Shown here: piece by piece, positions 28,766-38,380 of the stretch | Numbering within the stretch: the first letter of the stretch is position 1 | Layout of the letters: the number at the start of each line of letters is the position of its first letter | Source: Gammaproteobacteria bacterium | Lineage (GTDB): Bacteria; Pseudomonadota; Gammaproteobacteria; JAIEPX01 | NCBI GenBank assembly: GCA_019748175.1 | Contig: JAIEPX010000027.1 | Span: 1 to 62,344, forward strand | DNA: 62,344 nucleotides | Direction of reading: 5' to 3' | Made by a program: the position numbers and the translations under genes | Notes under the pieces: model-generated | Database searches by the model: none | What the model was told of the DNA's origin: nothing | Seen by the model: the letters and a program-made list of their open reading frames with translations, nothing else

Positions 28766-29872
28766 GTGCCCAGAATCATCGTTCGCTATTTAAATCGAGA
28801 AATCATCAACACCATGTTGATCATTACGGCTATATTGTTAGCGATATTAATTTGCAACCAGTTTGTTCGATATTTAGGTGATGCTGCGATGGGGCGTATG
28901 ACAGCAAAATCTGTGATGCAAATGATGTCTATCCAAGTGCCGTTGCTCGCAGGATTTTTGTTGCCCCTCGGATTTTTTTTAGCGGTCTTAATCAGTTACG
29001 GTCGATTATATACCACAAATGAAATGACCGCATTTTTTTGTGCTGGTTTTAGTCGATTTCAATTACTCGGTGCAACTTTAATTGGAGCTAGCATTACAAC
29101 ATTAGTTGTGGGCGCATTAATGATGTGGGTTGAACCTCAAATGACCTATTATCGTGAACGTATATTAGCCGAAGCCGTGGCAGCATCACCTTTGCAAAAA
29201 ATGACATCGGGTCGATTTCAATTTATTGCGGGTCGCTATGTCGTTTATGCTGAAAAAATGTCACGAAATCGTGATCAGCTTGAAAATGTTTTTGCAGCAG
29301 AAATGCCGCTTAAAAATCATTTTTCCACGTGGGGCGTTATGGTAGCGCACAGCGCTAAACAAGTAAAAGATTCTGCGACTCAGCAGGAATTTGTTGAATT
29401 TCAAAAAGGATTTCGTTATCAAGGAAATCCAGGTGAGCAAGCATTTCAATTGGTTGCATTTGATCATTATGGTGTGAGACTTCCTACGCCTAAAATCAAA
29501 GTGAAACGCGATGAGGATTATTTATCGACGGTGGAATTGTGGCGAGAACGAAATACTAATCGTTTGGCGGCGGCTCAGCTTCAGTGGCGATTTTCAATGC
29601 CATTATCTGTTTTATTATTGACATTAATCGCTGTACCATTGAGTCGAGCGAATCCACGCCAAGGTCGTTTTGCTCAATTATTTCCTGGAATTATCATTTA
29701 TATAGTTTATGTCGATTTATTATTTGTGAGTCGATCATGGGTGGAGCACGGTGTTGTTTCTACTAGTATAGGGTTGTGGTGGGTACACGGAATGATTTTT
29801 GTATTAGGCTTAGGATTATTTTTACAATATACAGGTCATTTCAGAAAATGGAGAATGAGGTTTTTACAATGA
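28766..29872 (+). CDS. lptF: LPS export permease LptF
   Basis: One of two inner-membrane subunits of the LptB2FG transporter that extracts lipopolysaccharide and passes it to LptC/LptA. The 368-aa product opens MPRIIVRYLNREIINTMLII like other LptF proteins and has three N-terminal membrane spans, a periplasmic beta-jellyroll domain and three C-terminal spans (FSMPLSVLLLTLIAVPLSRA). I use the GTG at 28766, 5 nt behind GAAGAGAG; a GTG at 28745 would add seven residues. Its end overlaps lptG by 4 nt. Confidence 0.94.
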   Translation: MPRIIVRYLNREIINTMLIITAILLAILICNQFVRYLGDAAMGRMTAKSVMQMMSIQVPLLAGFLLPLGFFLAVLISYGRLYTTNEMTAFFCAGFSRFQLLGATLIGASITTLVVGALMMWVEPQMTYYRERILAEAVAASPLQKMTSGRFQFIAGRYVVYAEKMSRNRDQLENVFAAEMPLKNHFSTWGVMVAHSAKQVKDSATQQEFVEFQKGFRYQGNPGEQAFQLVAFDHYGVRLPTPKIKVKRDEDYLSTVELWRERNTNRLAAAQLQWRFSMPLSVLLLTLIAVPLSRANPRQGRFAQLFPGIIIYIVYVDLLFVSRSWVEHGVVSTSIGLWWVHGMIFVLGLGLFLQYTGHFRKWRMRFLQ

Positions 29873-30933
29873 CTATTTATCGTCAATACATTGGGAAAAA
29901 TGTCATTAAATCGATATTAATGGTTTTGTTAATTTTAATTACGGTGGAAAGTTTTATTGAACTTGCTCAACAGCTTAAAGATGTTGGAAAGGGTGATTAT
30001 ACAATTTATTTGGTGGCTATGGTTGTTCCTTTAATGTTGTTGTCAAAAGTGTATCAACTATTCCCAGTCGCTGCATTAATTGGCAGTATTATTGGTTTGG
30101 GACGATTAGCGTCACGAAACGAATTGATTATTTTACATTCAGCTGGTTTGTCAATGTGGCAAATTACACGTTCTGTTTTGCTCTCCGCAATTTTACTTAT
30201 TGCAGTGATAATAATTCCGGGAGAATCTATTGCACCGTATGCCTGTGATATGGCTACAACAATTAAATCGCATGCTTTGAGTCGTGGTAACACATTAAAA
30301 ACGGATCATGGCACTTGGGTGAGAGATGGGATGAATTTTATTCATATCAAAACTATCGCAAGCGGAGACCAATGGTTTGGTGTAACGCGATATTATTTTG
30401 ATCAAAATCATGAATTACGACTAGCGAGTTTTGCTGAACGAGGTGAATTTCGAAATGGTAGTTGGCAATTTCATCACGTACAGCAAAGTCATTTTGAACC
30501 CGAGCGAGTAAACAGAGAATTCTATGATCAACAAGTATGGAATTTAAAATTAGACCCACGTATGATGGGGTTAATCGATACGGAGCCTTCTCAACAATCA
30601 TTACCACAACTCTATAATAATGTGCATTTTCGCAAGATCAGCGGGCAAGATGTAGGGCCATTTGAATTTGCTTTTTGGCGAAGATTAATGCTGCCTTTCG
30701 CTACATTAGTAATGATTATTTTAGCAGTGCCTATAGTTGACGGACCGTTACGTAGCGTGACCATGGGTGTGCGGATTGTTGCGGGAATTACAGTGGGATT
30801 TGTATTTTATATGCTGAATCAGTTTTTAGGTCCGATGAGTTTGGTGTATCAAGTGCCACCTGTTTTGGCAGCGGTGATGCCCGTGATAGTTTTTGGAGCG
30901 TTGGGTGGTTATTTGATTTATTCGAGATCTTAA
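29869..30933 (+). CDS. lptG: LPS export permease LptG
   Basis: Partner of LptF in the lipopolysaccharide export ABC transporter, 354 aa. It shares the YjgP/YjgQ layout: MTIYRQYIGKNVIKSILMVL at the start, GRLASRNELIILHSAGLS after the second span, a periplasmic jellyroll with DHGTWVRDGMNFIHIK, and FWRRLMLPFATLVMIILAVP at the start of the last spans. The ATG at 29869 overlaps the lptF stop (ATGA) with GAGG upstream, so the two subunits are made in equal amounts. Confidence 0.95.
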   Translation: MTIYRQYIGKNVIKSILMVLLILITVESFIELAQQLKDVGKGDYTIYLVAMVVPLMLLSKVYQLFPVAALIGSIIGLGRLASRNELIILHSAGLSMWQITRSVLLSAILLIAVIIIPGESIAPYACDMATTIKSHALSRGNTLKTDHGTWVRDGMNFIHIKTIASGDQWFGVTRYYFDQNHELRLASFAERGEFRNGSWQFHHVQQSHFEPERVNREFYDQQVWNLKLDPRMMGLIDTEPSQQSLPQLYNNVHFRKISGQDVGPFEFAFWRRLMLPFATLVMIILAVPIVDGPLRSVTMGVRIVAGITVGFVFYMLNQFLGPMSLVYQVPPVLAAVMPVIVFGALGGYLIYSRS

Positions 30934-30961
30934 TTCGATTAAGTGTCGGTAGGAGAATGTC

Positions 30962-32272
30962 ATGAGGAGTATAGAATTGACCGATCAACAAATAGTAGAG
31001 CAGACTAAAACTCAGCATCGGTTTTATCCCTGGTTAATTTGGGGGTTAGGTGCTGCATTTTTCTTTTCAGAATATTTAGGTCGAGTTGCACCGGGTGTTG
31101 TTGTTCCGGAATTGTCTCAGGAATTTCATGTCACTGCGCTTATGTTGGGTGCATTATCGAGTATGTTCCTTTGGCCCTATATTATTATGCAAATGCCTGT
31201 TGGTATGTTGGTTGATCGATATAGTTCGAGAAAATTATTAAGTGGAATGGCAGCGCTAACGGGGATTGGTTGTATCACATTTGCAATGTCTCCTGGGCTT
31301 TTTGTTGCACAGTTAGGTCGTTTTTTAATGGGTTTTGGTGCATCGTTTGCATTTGTTGGTGCGTTAAAATTAGCGACGATGTGGTTTAGTCCGACACGTT
31401 TTGGTTTATTAGCCGGTTTTACTCAAGCATTAGGAATGCTCGGTGCTGCAATTGGTGCAGGTCCTCTTTCCATTCTCGTTGTTGGATTAGGATGGCGTTA
31501 CACGATGTGGTTAATTGGTGGTTTTTTAATTTTTATAGCAGTATTAATCGGGTTAATTGTCAGAGATAAAACGAGTGCTCATCATACAGAACATTCTTCA
31601 CATGAAAAGCAAGCTCATCTTTCATTTAGAGAAGCTTTAGGGCGCGTACTTAAAAATCCTCAGAGTTGGTTTAATGGAATTTATGTTGGATTAATTTATG
31701 CTCCTACAGGAGCATTCGCGGAATTTTGGGGGACAACGTATGTTCAGCATAACAATGGCTTTGATAAAATTCATGCTGCAGAAGCAGTTAGCTGTATTTT
31801 TTTAGGTTGGGCTTTAGGTGGCCCCTTAGTGGGATTGTTATCTGATCGAATTGAACGCCGTAAACCCGTTATGTACGGCTCTGCTTTTTTCAGTTTCATC
31901 ACGATGACTGCAGCTTTATACTGGCCTAATCTTTCATTATCTATGCTCTTTTTACTGATGTTTTTGTATGGTCTTGCCAATACGGGTGTTGGTGTATCCT
32001 ATGCTTTAGCTGGGGAAATTAACGAACGAAGAGTTTCAGGAACGTCACTTGCATTTGCGAATATGGCATCAATCATTATTGCTGCGGCATTTCAACCTTT
32101 GATTGGTTGGTTCCTTGATTTGCAGTGGGATGGTACGAGTATTGGAGGTGTTCCAGTGTATTCAGTTGAAGCTTATCGTTATGCCGTATTGGCGTTGCCA
32201 ATATGCTTGGCCTTAGGTTTTATTTCCACATTTTTTGTTAAGGAAACATATTGTAAACTCAATTGGAAGTAG
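30962..32272 (+). CDS. Major facilitator superfamily transporter
   Basis: A 436-aa permease with 12 predicted membrane spans. MFS signatures are seen: GMLVDRYSSRKLL between spans 2 and 3, GRFLMGFGASFAFVGALKLATMWF around spans 4-5, and GPLVGLLSDRIERRKPVMYG in the second half. The central loop is charged and His-rich (SAHHTEHSSHEKQAH). The substrate cannot be told; Legionellales carry many MFS carriers for amino acids, nucleosides and organic acids. An AGGAG ribosome site lies 6 nt before the ATG, 28 nt after lptG. Confidence 0.9.
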   Translation: MRSIELTDQQIVEQTKTQHRFYPWLIWGLGAAFFFSEYLGRVAPGVVVPELSQEFHVTALMLGALSSMFLWPYIIMQMPVGMLVDRYSSRKLLSGMAALTGIGCITFAMSPGLFVAQLGRFLMGFGASFAFVGALKLATMWFSPTRFGLLAGFTQALGMLGAAIGAGPLSILVVGLGWRYTMWLIGGFLIFIAVLIGLIVRDKTSAHHTEHSSHEKQAHLSFREALGRVLKNPQSWFNGIYVGLIYAPTGAFAEFWGTTYVQHNNGFDKIHAAEAVSCIFLGWALGGPLVGLLSDRIERRKPVMYGSAFFSFITMTAALYWPNLSLSMLFLLMFLYGLANTGVGVSYALAGEINERRVSGTSLAFANMASIIIAAAFQPLIGWFLDLQWDGTSIGGVPVYSVEAYRYAVLALPICLALGFISTFFVKETYCKLNWK

Positions 32273-32406
32273 GTATGCTTCCTTACGCAATTTTTGTGGT
32301 TGTGGTTACTAAGCGACACTTAGCTTTTCCTGGTTTATCTAGGAATTGTTGAAAAAAGTCAGTTGTTTATTCAACGGAGTTAATTTTAATTTAACGGAGA
32401 TTTTCT

Positions 32407-32835
32407 ATGAAAAATTCAATATCCTATGTTTTATTGCTGTCTGCTGGCTTATTCGTTGCAGGTTGCAGCGAAGTTCCTACCAATGAAGGTGTGAACGAAG
32501 CTCCTGCAGTGAGCACTGAAGTTGTGCATCATCATGTTGTTCATCCTCGTGGTGCTGTGCATCATGTTAAGGTTGAGAAAGAAGTTGCTCCAGAAGCAGC
32601 TGCTCCTGCTAAACCCGCTGAAGCTGCAAAGCCAAAAGCTAAAAAACATGTTAAGCACAAAAAGCATCATGCTAAAGCAAAGAAAGCTTCAACTGAAGCT
32701 CCAAAAGATGGCAAAGATGGAAAAGATGGCAAAGACGGTAAAGATGGAAAAGATGCTCAAGAAAGCAAACCTGCTGACTCTAATAGTTCAGATCAACCAA
32801 AATCTGACGAGTCATCAGCTCCAGCTTCTGAGTAA
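32407..32835 (+). CDS. His/Lys/Ala-rich lipoprotein with collagen-like GKD repeats
   Basis: A predicted lipoprotein of 142 aa with signal peptide and lipobox FVAGC (Cys20). No folded domain is seen. Behind the lipobox is a His cluster (VVHHHVVHPRGAVHHVK), then an Ala/Pro/Lys stretch (KPAEAAKPKAKKHVKHKKHH), then (DGK)-type triplets repeated five times, and an acidic Ser/Asp/Glu tail. The Gly-X-Y triplets are collagen-like, and the His and Lys content suggests metal or polyanion binding at the cell surface; both are inference. The triplets use different synonymous codons (ggc, gga, ggt; gat, gac), so the amino-acid pattern is kept by selection rather than by fresh duplication. Confidence 0.8.
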   Translation: MKNSISYVLLLSAGLFVAGCSEVPTNEGVNEAPAVSTEVVHHHVVHPRGAVHHVKVEKEVAPEAAAPAKPAEAAKPKAKKHVKHKKHHAKAKKASTEAPKDGKDGKDGKDGKDGKDAQESKPADSNSSDQPKSDESSAPASE

Positions 32836-32862
32836 TCGTTCAAAAGTAAGTTTGGGCACGAA

Positions 32863-32892
32863 GCAACTCTCGCTGTTTTCAGCGGGAGTTGC
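32863..32892 (+). terminator. hairpin after the lipoprotein gene
   Basis: GCAACTCTCGCTG (32863-32875) pairs with CAGCGGGAGTTGC (32880-32892) over 13 positions, one of them G:T, with a TTTC loop. There is no T run after it, so it may be a weak or Rho-assisted terminator or an mRNA-stabilising end. Confidence 0.5.
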
Positions 32893-33023
32893 CTCCCCGA
32901 TAGTCCCTCCTCTCCTAAGTCTCTTCACTCCCGATTTCTATCTTCATCGTTGTTGCATTAGCGTTTAATTTGAATCAAAATGCTTTCTGAATATCGGTGT
33001 CGAATTTGTCTGGAGTGCCAAAT

Positions 33024-34430
33024 ATGTCAATTTCAACTGTTCTTGATTTAATTGCAAAGGAAAAAATTGCATTTGTTGATCTGCGTTTTACGGATAGTCG
33101 TGGAAAAGAGCAGCATTTGACGATGTCAACGAATAAAGTCAATGAAGCTTTATTTTCTGATGGGGCAATGTTTGATGGTTCTTCTATCGCCGGATGGAAA
33201 AGCATTCATTCTTCCGATATGGTTTTAATGCCAGATGCTTCTACTGCGAAAAAAGATCCGTTTTTTGATCGCCCTACGATATCAATGACATGTGATGTAT
33301 TAGATCCACTCACCATGAAAGGTTATGAACGATGTCCTCGTGCAGTTGCAAAAAAAGCTGAATCCTATTTGCAACAAACTGGAATCGCTGATACGTGTTA
33401 TTTTGGTCCAGAAGCCGAATTTTTTATCTTTAGAGATTCTCGTTGGAAACTGGACATGGATCATGTCTTTTCTCATATGGATGCTGATGAAGCTTCTTGG
33501 AATACATCAAAAGTGTATGATGGTGGTAATTCAGGTCATCGCCCTAAAATTAAAGGAGGTTATTTTCCTGTTCCTCCGGTTGATTCCACGCAGGATTTAC
33601 GTTCTGCTATTTGTTTAGTGTTGGAAGATCTTGGTATTCAAGTTGAAAGGCATCATCATGAAGTGGCACCGTGCCAACAAGAAATTAATATTCGTTATGC
33701 GAATTTGTTAAAGATGGCGGATAATTTGCAGACATTAAAATATGTGGTTCATAATGTGGCGCATCAATTTGGTCGTACGGCAACATTTATGCCTAAGCCC
33801 ATGGCAGGTGATAATGGCAGTGGTATGCATTGTCATATTTCTTTAAGTAAGGATGGTAAAAATTTATTTTCAGGTAATGCCTATAGTGGTTTATCTGAAA
33901 CCGCTCTCCATTTTATCGGCGGAATTATCAAACACGCGAGAGCTTTGAATGTCTTTACAAATCCCACAACAAATAGTTATAAACGATTGGTACCAGGCTA
34001 TGAGGCTCCAGTAGTTTTAGGGTATTCTGCACGAAATCGTTCTGCTGCCATTCGAATTCCTCATGTTGCACAACCACAAGATGCTCGAATCGAAGTCCGA
34101 TTTCCCGATCCTGCTGCTAATCCTTATTTGGCATTCTCTGCCATGTTATTGGCGGGATTAGATGGAATCGAACGAAAAATTAACCCGGGTGATCCTCTTG
34201 ATGAAGACATGTTTAAATTAACATCCATTGAATCACGCAATCGAGCTCGAATTGCAGGAACATTAGAAGAGGCATTGCAAGCTCTGAAAGAAGACAGCGA
34301 GTTTCTGTTCGTTGGCGATGTGTTTACTAAAGATTTATTAGAAGGGTATGGACAATTAAAAGTTCTAGAAATCAATCGATTACGTACAATTCCGCATCCC
34401 GTAGAATTTGATATGTATTATAGTGTGTAA
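33024..34430 (+). CDS. glnA: Glutamine synthetase type I, lacking the adenylylation tyrosine
   Basis: Makes glutamine from glutamate, ammonia and ATP; dodecameric cytosolic enzyme. The 468-aa length matches Escherichia coli GlnA (469). Seen: [100 protein letters not shown] and the end [11 protein letters not shown]. The loop that holds Tyr397 in E. coli (MDKNLYDL) reads LDEDMFKL here, without gaps, so the modified Tyr is replaced by Phe. GGAGT lies 7 nt before the ATG at 33024. A weak promoter TTGCAT-17-CAAAAT (32953-32981) is possible; I saw no sigma-54 site. Confidence 0.96.
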   Translation: MSISTVLDLIAKEKIAFVDLRFTDSRGKEQHLTMSTNKVNEALFSDGAMFDGSSIAGWKSIHSSDMVLMPDASTAKKDPFFDRPTISMTCDVLDPLTMKGYERCPRAVAKKAESYLQQTGIADTCYFGPEAEFFIFRDSRWKLDMDHVFSHMDADEASWNTSKVYDGGNSGHRPKIKGGYFPVPPVDSTQDLRSAICLVLEDLGIQVERHHHEVAPCQQEINIRYANLLKMADNLQTLKYVVHNVAHQFGRTATFMPKPMAGDNGSGMHCHISLSKDGKNLFSGNAYSGLSETALHFIGGIIKHARALNVFTNPTTNSYKRLVPGYEAPVVLGYSARNRSAAIRIPHVAQPQDARIEVRFPDPAANPYLAFSAMLLAGLDGIERKINPGDPLDEDMFKLTSIESRNRARIAGTLEEALQALKEDSEFLFVGDVFTKDLLEGYGQLKVLEINRLRTIPHPVEFDMYYSV

Positions 34431-34436
34431 TTATTT

Positions 34437-35630
34437 GTGATTAATAAAACAACTGGTGGAACATTAATTATTGCAGGCACTTGTATAGGTGCAGGAATGT
34501 TAGCGCTGCCTGTGGCGATGGCGAGTGGTGGATTTATTGGTTCCTGCGGTGCGCTCATTATTTTTTGGTTGGCGATGGCATTGACAGGTTTGTATGTGCT
34601 TGAAGTCAATCTTTATTTACCTTCAGAATCTAATTTTATTTCAATGGCGAAGCTGACACTGGGTAAACCCGGCGAAATTGTCGCCTGGAGTACTTATTTG
34701 TTGCTACTGTATTCATTGATGGCAGCGTATTTGTCGGGTGGAGGTGATTTAGTTGAAAGTGCTTATTCCTCAGTAGTTCATAGTGATTTACAGTCTTGGA
34801 TTAAACCTCTGCCTTGGATGGCGGTGGCGAGTGTTGCTATTTATTTTGGTACTCGTGCGGTAGATCGGTTAAATCGATTGTTATTTGCGGGTTTGATTGC
34901 AACGTATTTCCTAATGGTTTTTTTCACAATTCCGCACATTAATATGTCTTACTTGTTGCCTGGTAAACCATTGTCTTTATTGTACGCTTTTCCTATTTTA
35001 AGTACGGCATTTGGATATCATGTTGTGATACCCAGTATGCGATTATATTTATCTGGGGCTGTAAATAATCTTGTGAAAATCATTTTACTAGGAAGTTTTA
35101 TTACTTTAGTCGTCTATATATTCTGGGATTTAGTAGTGTTTGGAACAATTCCTACGAATGGTCCGATGAGTTTAGAGGTGATTCAACACAGTGGGCAACC
35201 GGCTACAAAAATTGCCTCTACCTTGGCTGCATTATCACATAATACTTCTTTGGTGATGATTATTGAATTTTTTATTTTCTTTGCTATCTCAACCTCTTTT
35301 ATTGGAATTTCTTTAGCATTGTTTGATTTTTTAACTGATGGATTGAAAATTCCGCGAACAGCTCTGGGTAAATTTTTAAGCACCATTTTAACTTTTGTTC
35401 CGCCATTAACTTACGCACTATTTTTTACTAAAGGGTTTATTTTGGCGCTGAGTTATGCGGGTGTCTTCGTTGCTATATTACATGGACTATTGCCGGCTGC
35501 TATGGCTTGGTCAGGAAGAAATAAAAGATTGCCTGAATTATATTTAGCTCCTGGTGGGAAATTGGGTATGGCAATTATTATGCTCTTTTCCTTGTTGATT
35601 ATAGTGATGCAAATGATAGTAAATATTTAA
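34437..35630 (+). CDS. Aromatic amino acid permease (HAAP family, TyrP/TnaB/Mtr type)
   Basis: Proton-driven uptake carrier for tyrosine or tryptophan, 397 aa, 11 predicted membrane spans. The opening GGTLIIAGTCIGAGMLALPVA is the family signature, and AFGYHVVIPSMRLYLSG matches the middle signature. It starts with GTG at 34437 only 6 nt after glnA and lacks a good ribosome site, so translation may depend on glnA. Legionella and Coxiella carry several such permeases, in line with amino acids as main carbon source; the exact substrate is not determined by sequence. Confidence 0.9.
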   Translation: MINKTTGGTLIIAGTCIGAGMLALPVAMASGGFIGSCGALIIFWLAMALTGLYVLEVNLYLPSESNFISMAKLTLGKPGEIVAWSTYLLLLYSLMAAYLSGGGDLVESAYSSVVHSDLQSWIKPLPWMAVASVAIYFGTRAVDRLNRLLFAGLIATYFLMVFFTIPHINMSYLLPGKPLSLLYAFPILSTAFGYHVVIPSMRLYLSGAVNNLVKIILLGSFITLVVYIFWDLVVFGTIPTNGPMSLEVIQHSGQPATKIASTLAALSHNTSLVMIIEFFIFFAISTSFIGISLALFDFLTDGLKIPRTALGKFLSTILTFVPPLTYALFFTKGFILALSYAGVFVAILHGLLPAAMAWSGRNKRLPELYLAPGGKLGMAIIMLFSLLIIVMQMIVNI

Positions 35631-35637
35631 AATGAAA

Positions 35638-36948
35638 TTAAAAAAGTCCTAATAGATGACAGAAAATTAATAATATTGCAACGGGTGCGACAAAACGAAC
35701 GGCTAAACGCCAGCTTCTAAATGCAAGTCCACGTGGATTTACACCTAATTCATCTGATGTATCTTTTCTAAACATCATCCAACCCGTCATGATTGCGACT
35801 AATAATCCGCCAATGGGCAACATGATATCTGCGGTGAGGAAATCGATAAACTCAAATAAATTGAAACTAATGACTCCCATACTGACGATCCATACTAGAA
35901 TTCCAGCTACAATAGCGGACTTTGTTCGCCTCCAGAGTAAGGCTTCGCGACAAAAAATTACAGTTGGCATAAGCAGAGCGATGGCAGAAATAAAAGTCGT
36001 AATTTCAAGCATAATAAAAAAGAGTGTGCCGAATAGATGGCCGAATGGCATATGTCCAAATGCAACGGGAAGTGTCTGAAAAATTAAACTAAAACCTTGA
36101 TTGGGCGAAAGATTGTTGGCGAAAATCAGGGGGAAAATTGCCATCCCTGCGAGAAGAGCAATCACGCAATCACTGATTGCAATGATAGTACAGGATTTTA
36201 AAATGGATGTTTCTTTAGTTACATAAGTGCCATAGGTTAGCATGATGCCGGTGCCAATGCCTAGGCTGAAAAAAGCCTGTCCCAATGCTATTAATACACT
36301 TCGAGCGCTAAGTTTACTGAAGTCGGGTTGAAATAAATAATTGAGACCTTCTGCGAAACTTGATGTTTCAAAGGCGTAAACAATTAAAGTGATGACTAGC
36401 GTTAGCATTGCGAGCAGCGCAACAATAATAACTTTTTCTAATCGTTTTCTGATGTGAAGACTTATGGTGCAAACCATCGCAATAATAAATAATGTATCCC
36501 AAAATGCCATATTAATCGGTGCGTTTAAAAGTTGTGTGAAAGCTTGGCTTGCCCCTTCAATGGAAATATTTTCAAATTTGTTACGTGCTGCAAGAAAAAT
36601 ATAATGTAAAATCCAGCCCGAAAGCACACAGAAATAAGTAAGAATTAAAAGGCCCGTGATGATTTGTAAGCCACCGGCTAGTGACCATTTTGGGCTGTGT
36701 AAACTTTGAATAGCTGTAGTGCGAAAAGCATCGACAGGATTTCTCACGCTGCGCCTACCGATTAAAATTTCGCTAGCCATCATGGGAATTCCCAGCAGAA
36801 AAACAAACAATAAATACACTAAAACAAATGCGCCTCCACCATTCATTCCTACTAATGTAGAAAAGTGCCAAATATTGCCGAGGCCTACCATCGCTGCCGT
36901 GGAAACAATAATAAAAGAAAGTGGAGAAGACCATTGTGAACGAGCCAT
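35638..36948 (-). CDS. Sodium-dependent amino-acid transporter (NSS/SNF family)
   Basis: Neurotransmitter-sodium-symporter homologue of 436 aa with 11-12 predicted spans. Span 1 carries the unwound sodium/substrate site as STAAMVGLGNIWHFSTLVGMNGGGAFVLVYL, and EILIGRRSVRNPVDAF follows span 2. Such bacterial carriers (LeuT, TnaT, MhsT) take up amino acids with sodium. The gene is convergent with the aromatic permease (7-nt gap) and follows the phosphofructokinase gene by 48 nt on the same strand. The ribosome site is weak. Confidence 0.9.
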   Translation of the reverse strand: MARSQWSSPLSFIIVSTAAMVGLGNIWHFSTLVGMNGGGAFVLVYLLFVFLLGIPMMASEILIGRRSVRNPVDAFRTTAIQSLHSPKWSLAGGLQIITGLLILTYFCVLSGWILHYIFLAARNKFENISIEGASQAFTQLLNAPINMAFWDTLFIIAMVCTISLHIRKRLEKVIIVALLAMLTLVITLIVYAFETSSFAEGLNYLFQPDFSKLSARSVLIALGQAFFSLGIGTGIMLTYGTYVTKETSILKSCTIIAISDCVIALLAGMAIFPLIFANNLSPNQGFSLIFQTLPVAFGHMPFGHLFGTLFFIMLEITTFISAIALLMPTVIFCREALLWRRTKSAIVAGILVWIVSMGVISFNLFEFIDFLTADIMLPIGGLLVAIMTGWMMFRKDTSDELGVNPRGLAFRSWRLAVRFVAPVAILLIFCHLLGLF

Positions 36949-36996
36949 AATATTTACTCAAAGACCAGTTTTAATTTGTAGCTTAGTTTTAACACT

Positions 36997-38265
36997 TCAG
37001 CCACCCATACTGAATAAAGACTCGAGTTTTTTCCCAATGAGACTGTTTTTCAAGCGAACATAATCAGGAACTCCATTGCGATAGGGTGGGTAATCTTCGC
37101 CTAAAATTAATGGCTGTAAATAACGTCGGCATTCAGGTGTAATATGCATTCCATTTTCACTGATAAATTCGCGAGGTAATCCTTTTTCAACGTTGGCGAC
37201 TTTTTCTAGCGGAGCGGTGCCAATTTTCCATTGATAAGGGGTGTCACTGATACGTTCCAGTGTAAGCATCACGCCGTTTGTTCCTTTCAACGCTTCTTCA
37301 ACAGCAGCTTGTCCTAATGCATACGCTTGTTCAACATCGGTTTTAGAGGCAATATGTCGCGCGGCTCGTTGTAAATAATCTGCAACGGCCCAGTGATATT
37401 TATAACCGAGTGAAGATTTAATTAATTGTGCAATTGTGGGTGCAACGCCACCGAGTTGAGCGTGCCCGAATGCATCACGTAATCCTGATTCAGCTAAAAA
37501 TTGTCCCTCCTGATTGCGAACACCTTCAGAAACAGCGATCACACAGTAGCCGTAACTTTTTACGCATTCATCGACGCGTAGAAGAAAATGTTCAGGATTA
37601 AAATGAACTTCAGGAAATAAAATAATATGCGGTGGCTCGTTTTCTTTTTCACTTGCAAGCCCTGCTGACGCCGCAATCCATCCCGTATGTCTACCCATCA
37701 CTTCCATAATAAATACTTTTGTTGAAGTGGCTGCCATACCAGCGACATCTAATCCGGCTTCGAGAATTGATACTGCCACGTATTTTGCGACAGAACCAAA
37801 TCCCGGAGAGTTGTCTGTAAAAGGTAAATCGTTATCGACGGTTTTTGGAATTCCGATGCATGTTAAAGGAACGCCCATTTTTTGAGCCATTTGTGACACT
37901 TTGTGGGAAGTATCTTGAGAATCTCCGCCGCCGTTGTAGAAAAAATAACCAATGTTGTGTGTTTGAAATACTTCGATCAAGCGTTCATATTCAGCGCGAT
38001 TTTCCTCTAGACCTTTGAGTTTATAACGGCAAGATCCAAAGGCGCTGGATGGAGTGTAACGTAGAGCCGAAATTGCTTCGGGCGATTCTTGGCTAGTGTC
38101 GATCAGTTCTTCGCGTAATGCGCCTAAAATACCATTTCTCCCAACATAGACCTTGCCCAATTGATCTGAGTGCTTTCGTGCAGTTTCGATTACCCCGCAC
38201 GCTGACGCATTAATCACAGCTGTTGCGCCACCTGATTGTGCATAAAAGACGTTGTTTCCAGCCAT
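36997..38265 (-). CDS. Pyrophosphate-dependent phosphofructokinase
   Basis: Phosphorylates fructose-6-phosphate with PPi, reversibly, in place of the ATP enzyme. The 422-aa product has NVFYAQSGGATAVINASA, FFYNGGGDSQDTSHKV, GIPKTVDNDLPFTDNSPGFG and FIMEVMGRHTGWIAASAGLA. Asp in GGGDS and Lys in PKTVDND stand where E. coli PfkA has Gly104 and Gly124; this pair marks PPi-type enzymes. I start at the ATG at 38265 (MAGNNVFYAQ), with AAGG 8 nt upstream; an in-frame start at 38367 would add 34 unlike residues and overlap the divergent mpl start region. Confidence 0.92.
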   Translation of the reverse strand: MAGNNVFYAQSGGATAVINASACGVIETARKHSDQLGKVYVGRNGILGALREELIDTSQESPEAISALRYTPSSAFGSCRYKLKGLEENRAEYERLIEVFQTHNIGYFFYNGGGDSQDTSHKVSQMAQKMGVPLTCIGIPKTVDNDLPFTDNSPGFGSVAKYVAVSILEAGLDVAGMAATSTKVFIMEVMGRHTGWIAASAGLASEKENEPPHIILFPEVHFNPEHFLLRVDECVKSYGYCVIAVSEGVRNQEGQFLAESGLRDAFGHAQLGGVAPTIAQLIKSSLGYKYHWAVADYLQRAARHIASKTDVEQAYALGQAAVEEALKGTNGVMLTLERISDTPYQWKIGTAPLEKVANVEKGLPREFISENGMHITPECRRYLQPLILGEDYPPYRNGVPDYVRLKNSLIGKKLESLFSMGG

Positions 38266-38380
38266 ACTCACTGCCTTGTCATAAAAATAAGGCCGGATTA
38301 TATCAGCCTGCCCGGAAAGAAAATAGCGTCGCGTTTTTATCTTTGATACTATACGGCTAAGTAACAATGAGGATAAAGCT

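Noticed and set aside
32707..32757. GKD triplet region considered as a CRISPR-like or satellite repeat
   Set aside because: The period is 9 nt, in frame with a lipoprotein, and copies differ at synonymous positions; no spacer-repeat structure. No CRISPR array is seen anywhere in the window.
32522..32968. Alternative-frame 148-codon reading of the lipoprotein gene
   Set aside because: Lys/Leu-rich shadow of the His/Ala/Lys-rich frame; it lacks a start signal, whereas the main frame has a signal peptide and lipobox.
32836..33023. Sigma-54 promoter before glnA
   Set aside because: TGGGCACGAAGCAAC looked close, but the GG-GC spacing is not the required 10 nt; only a weak sigma-70-like pair was found.
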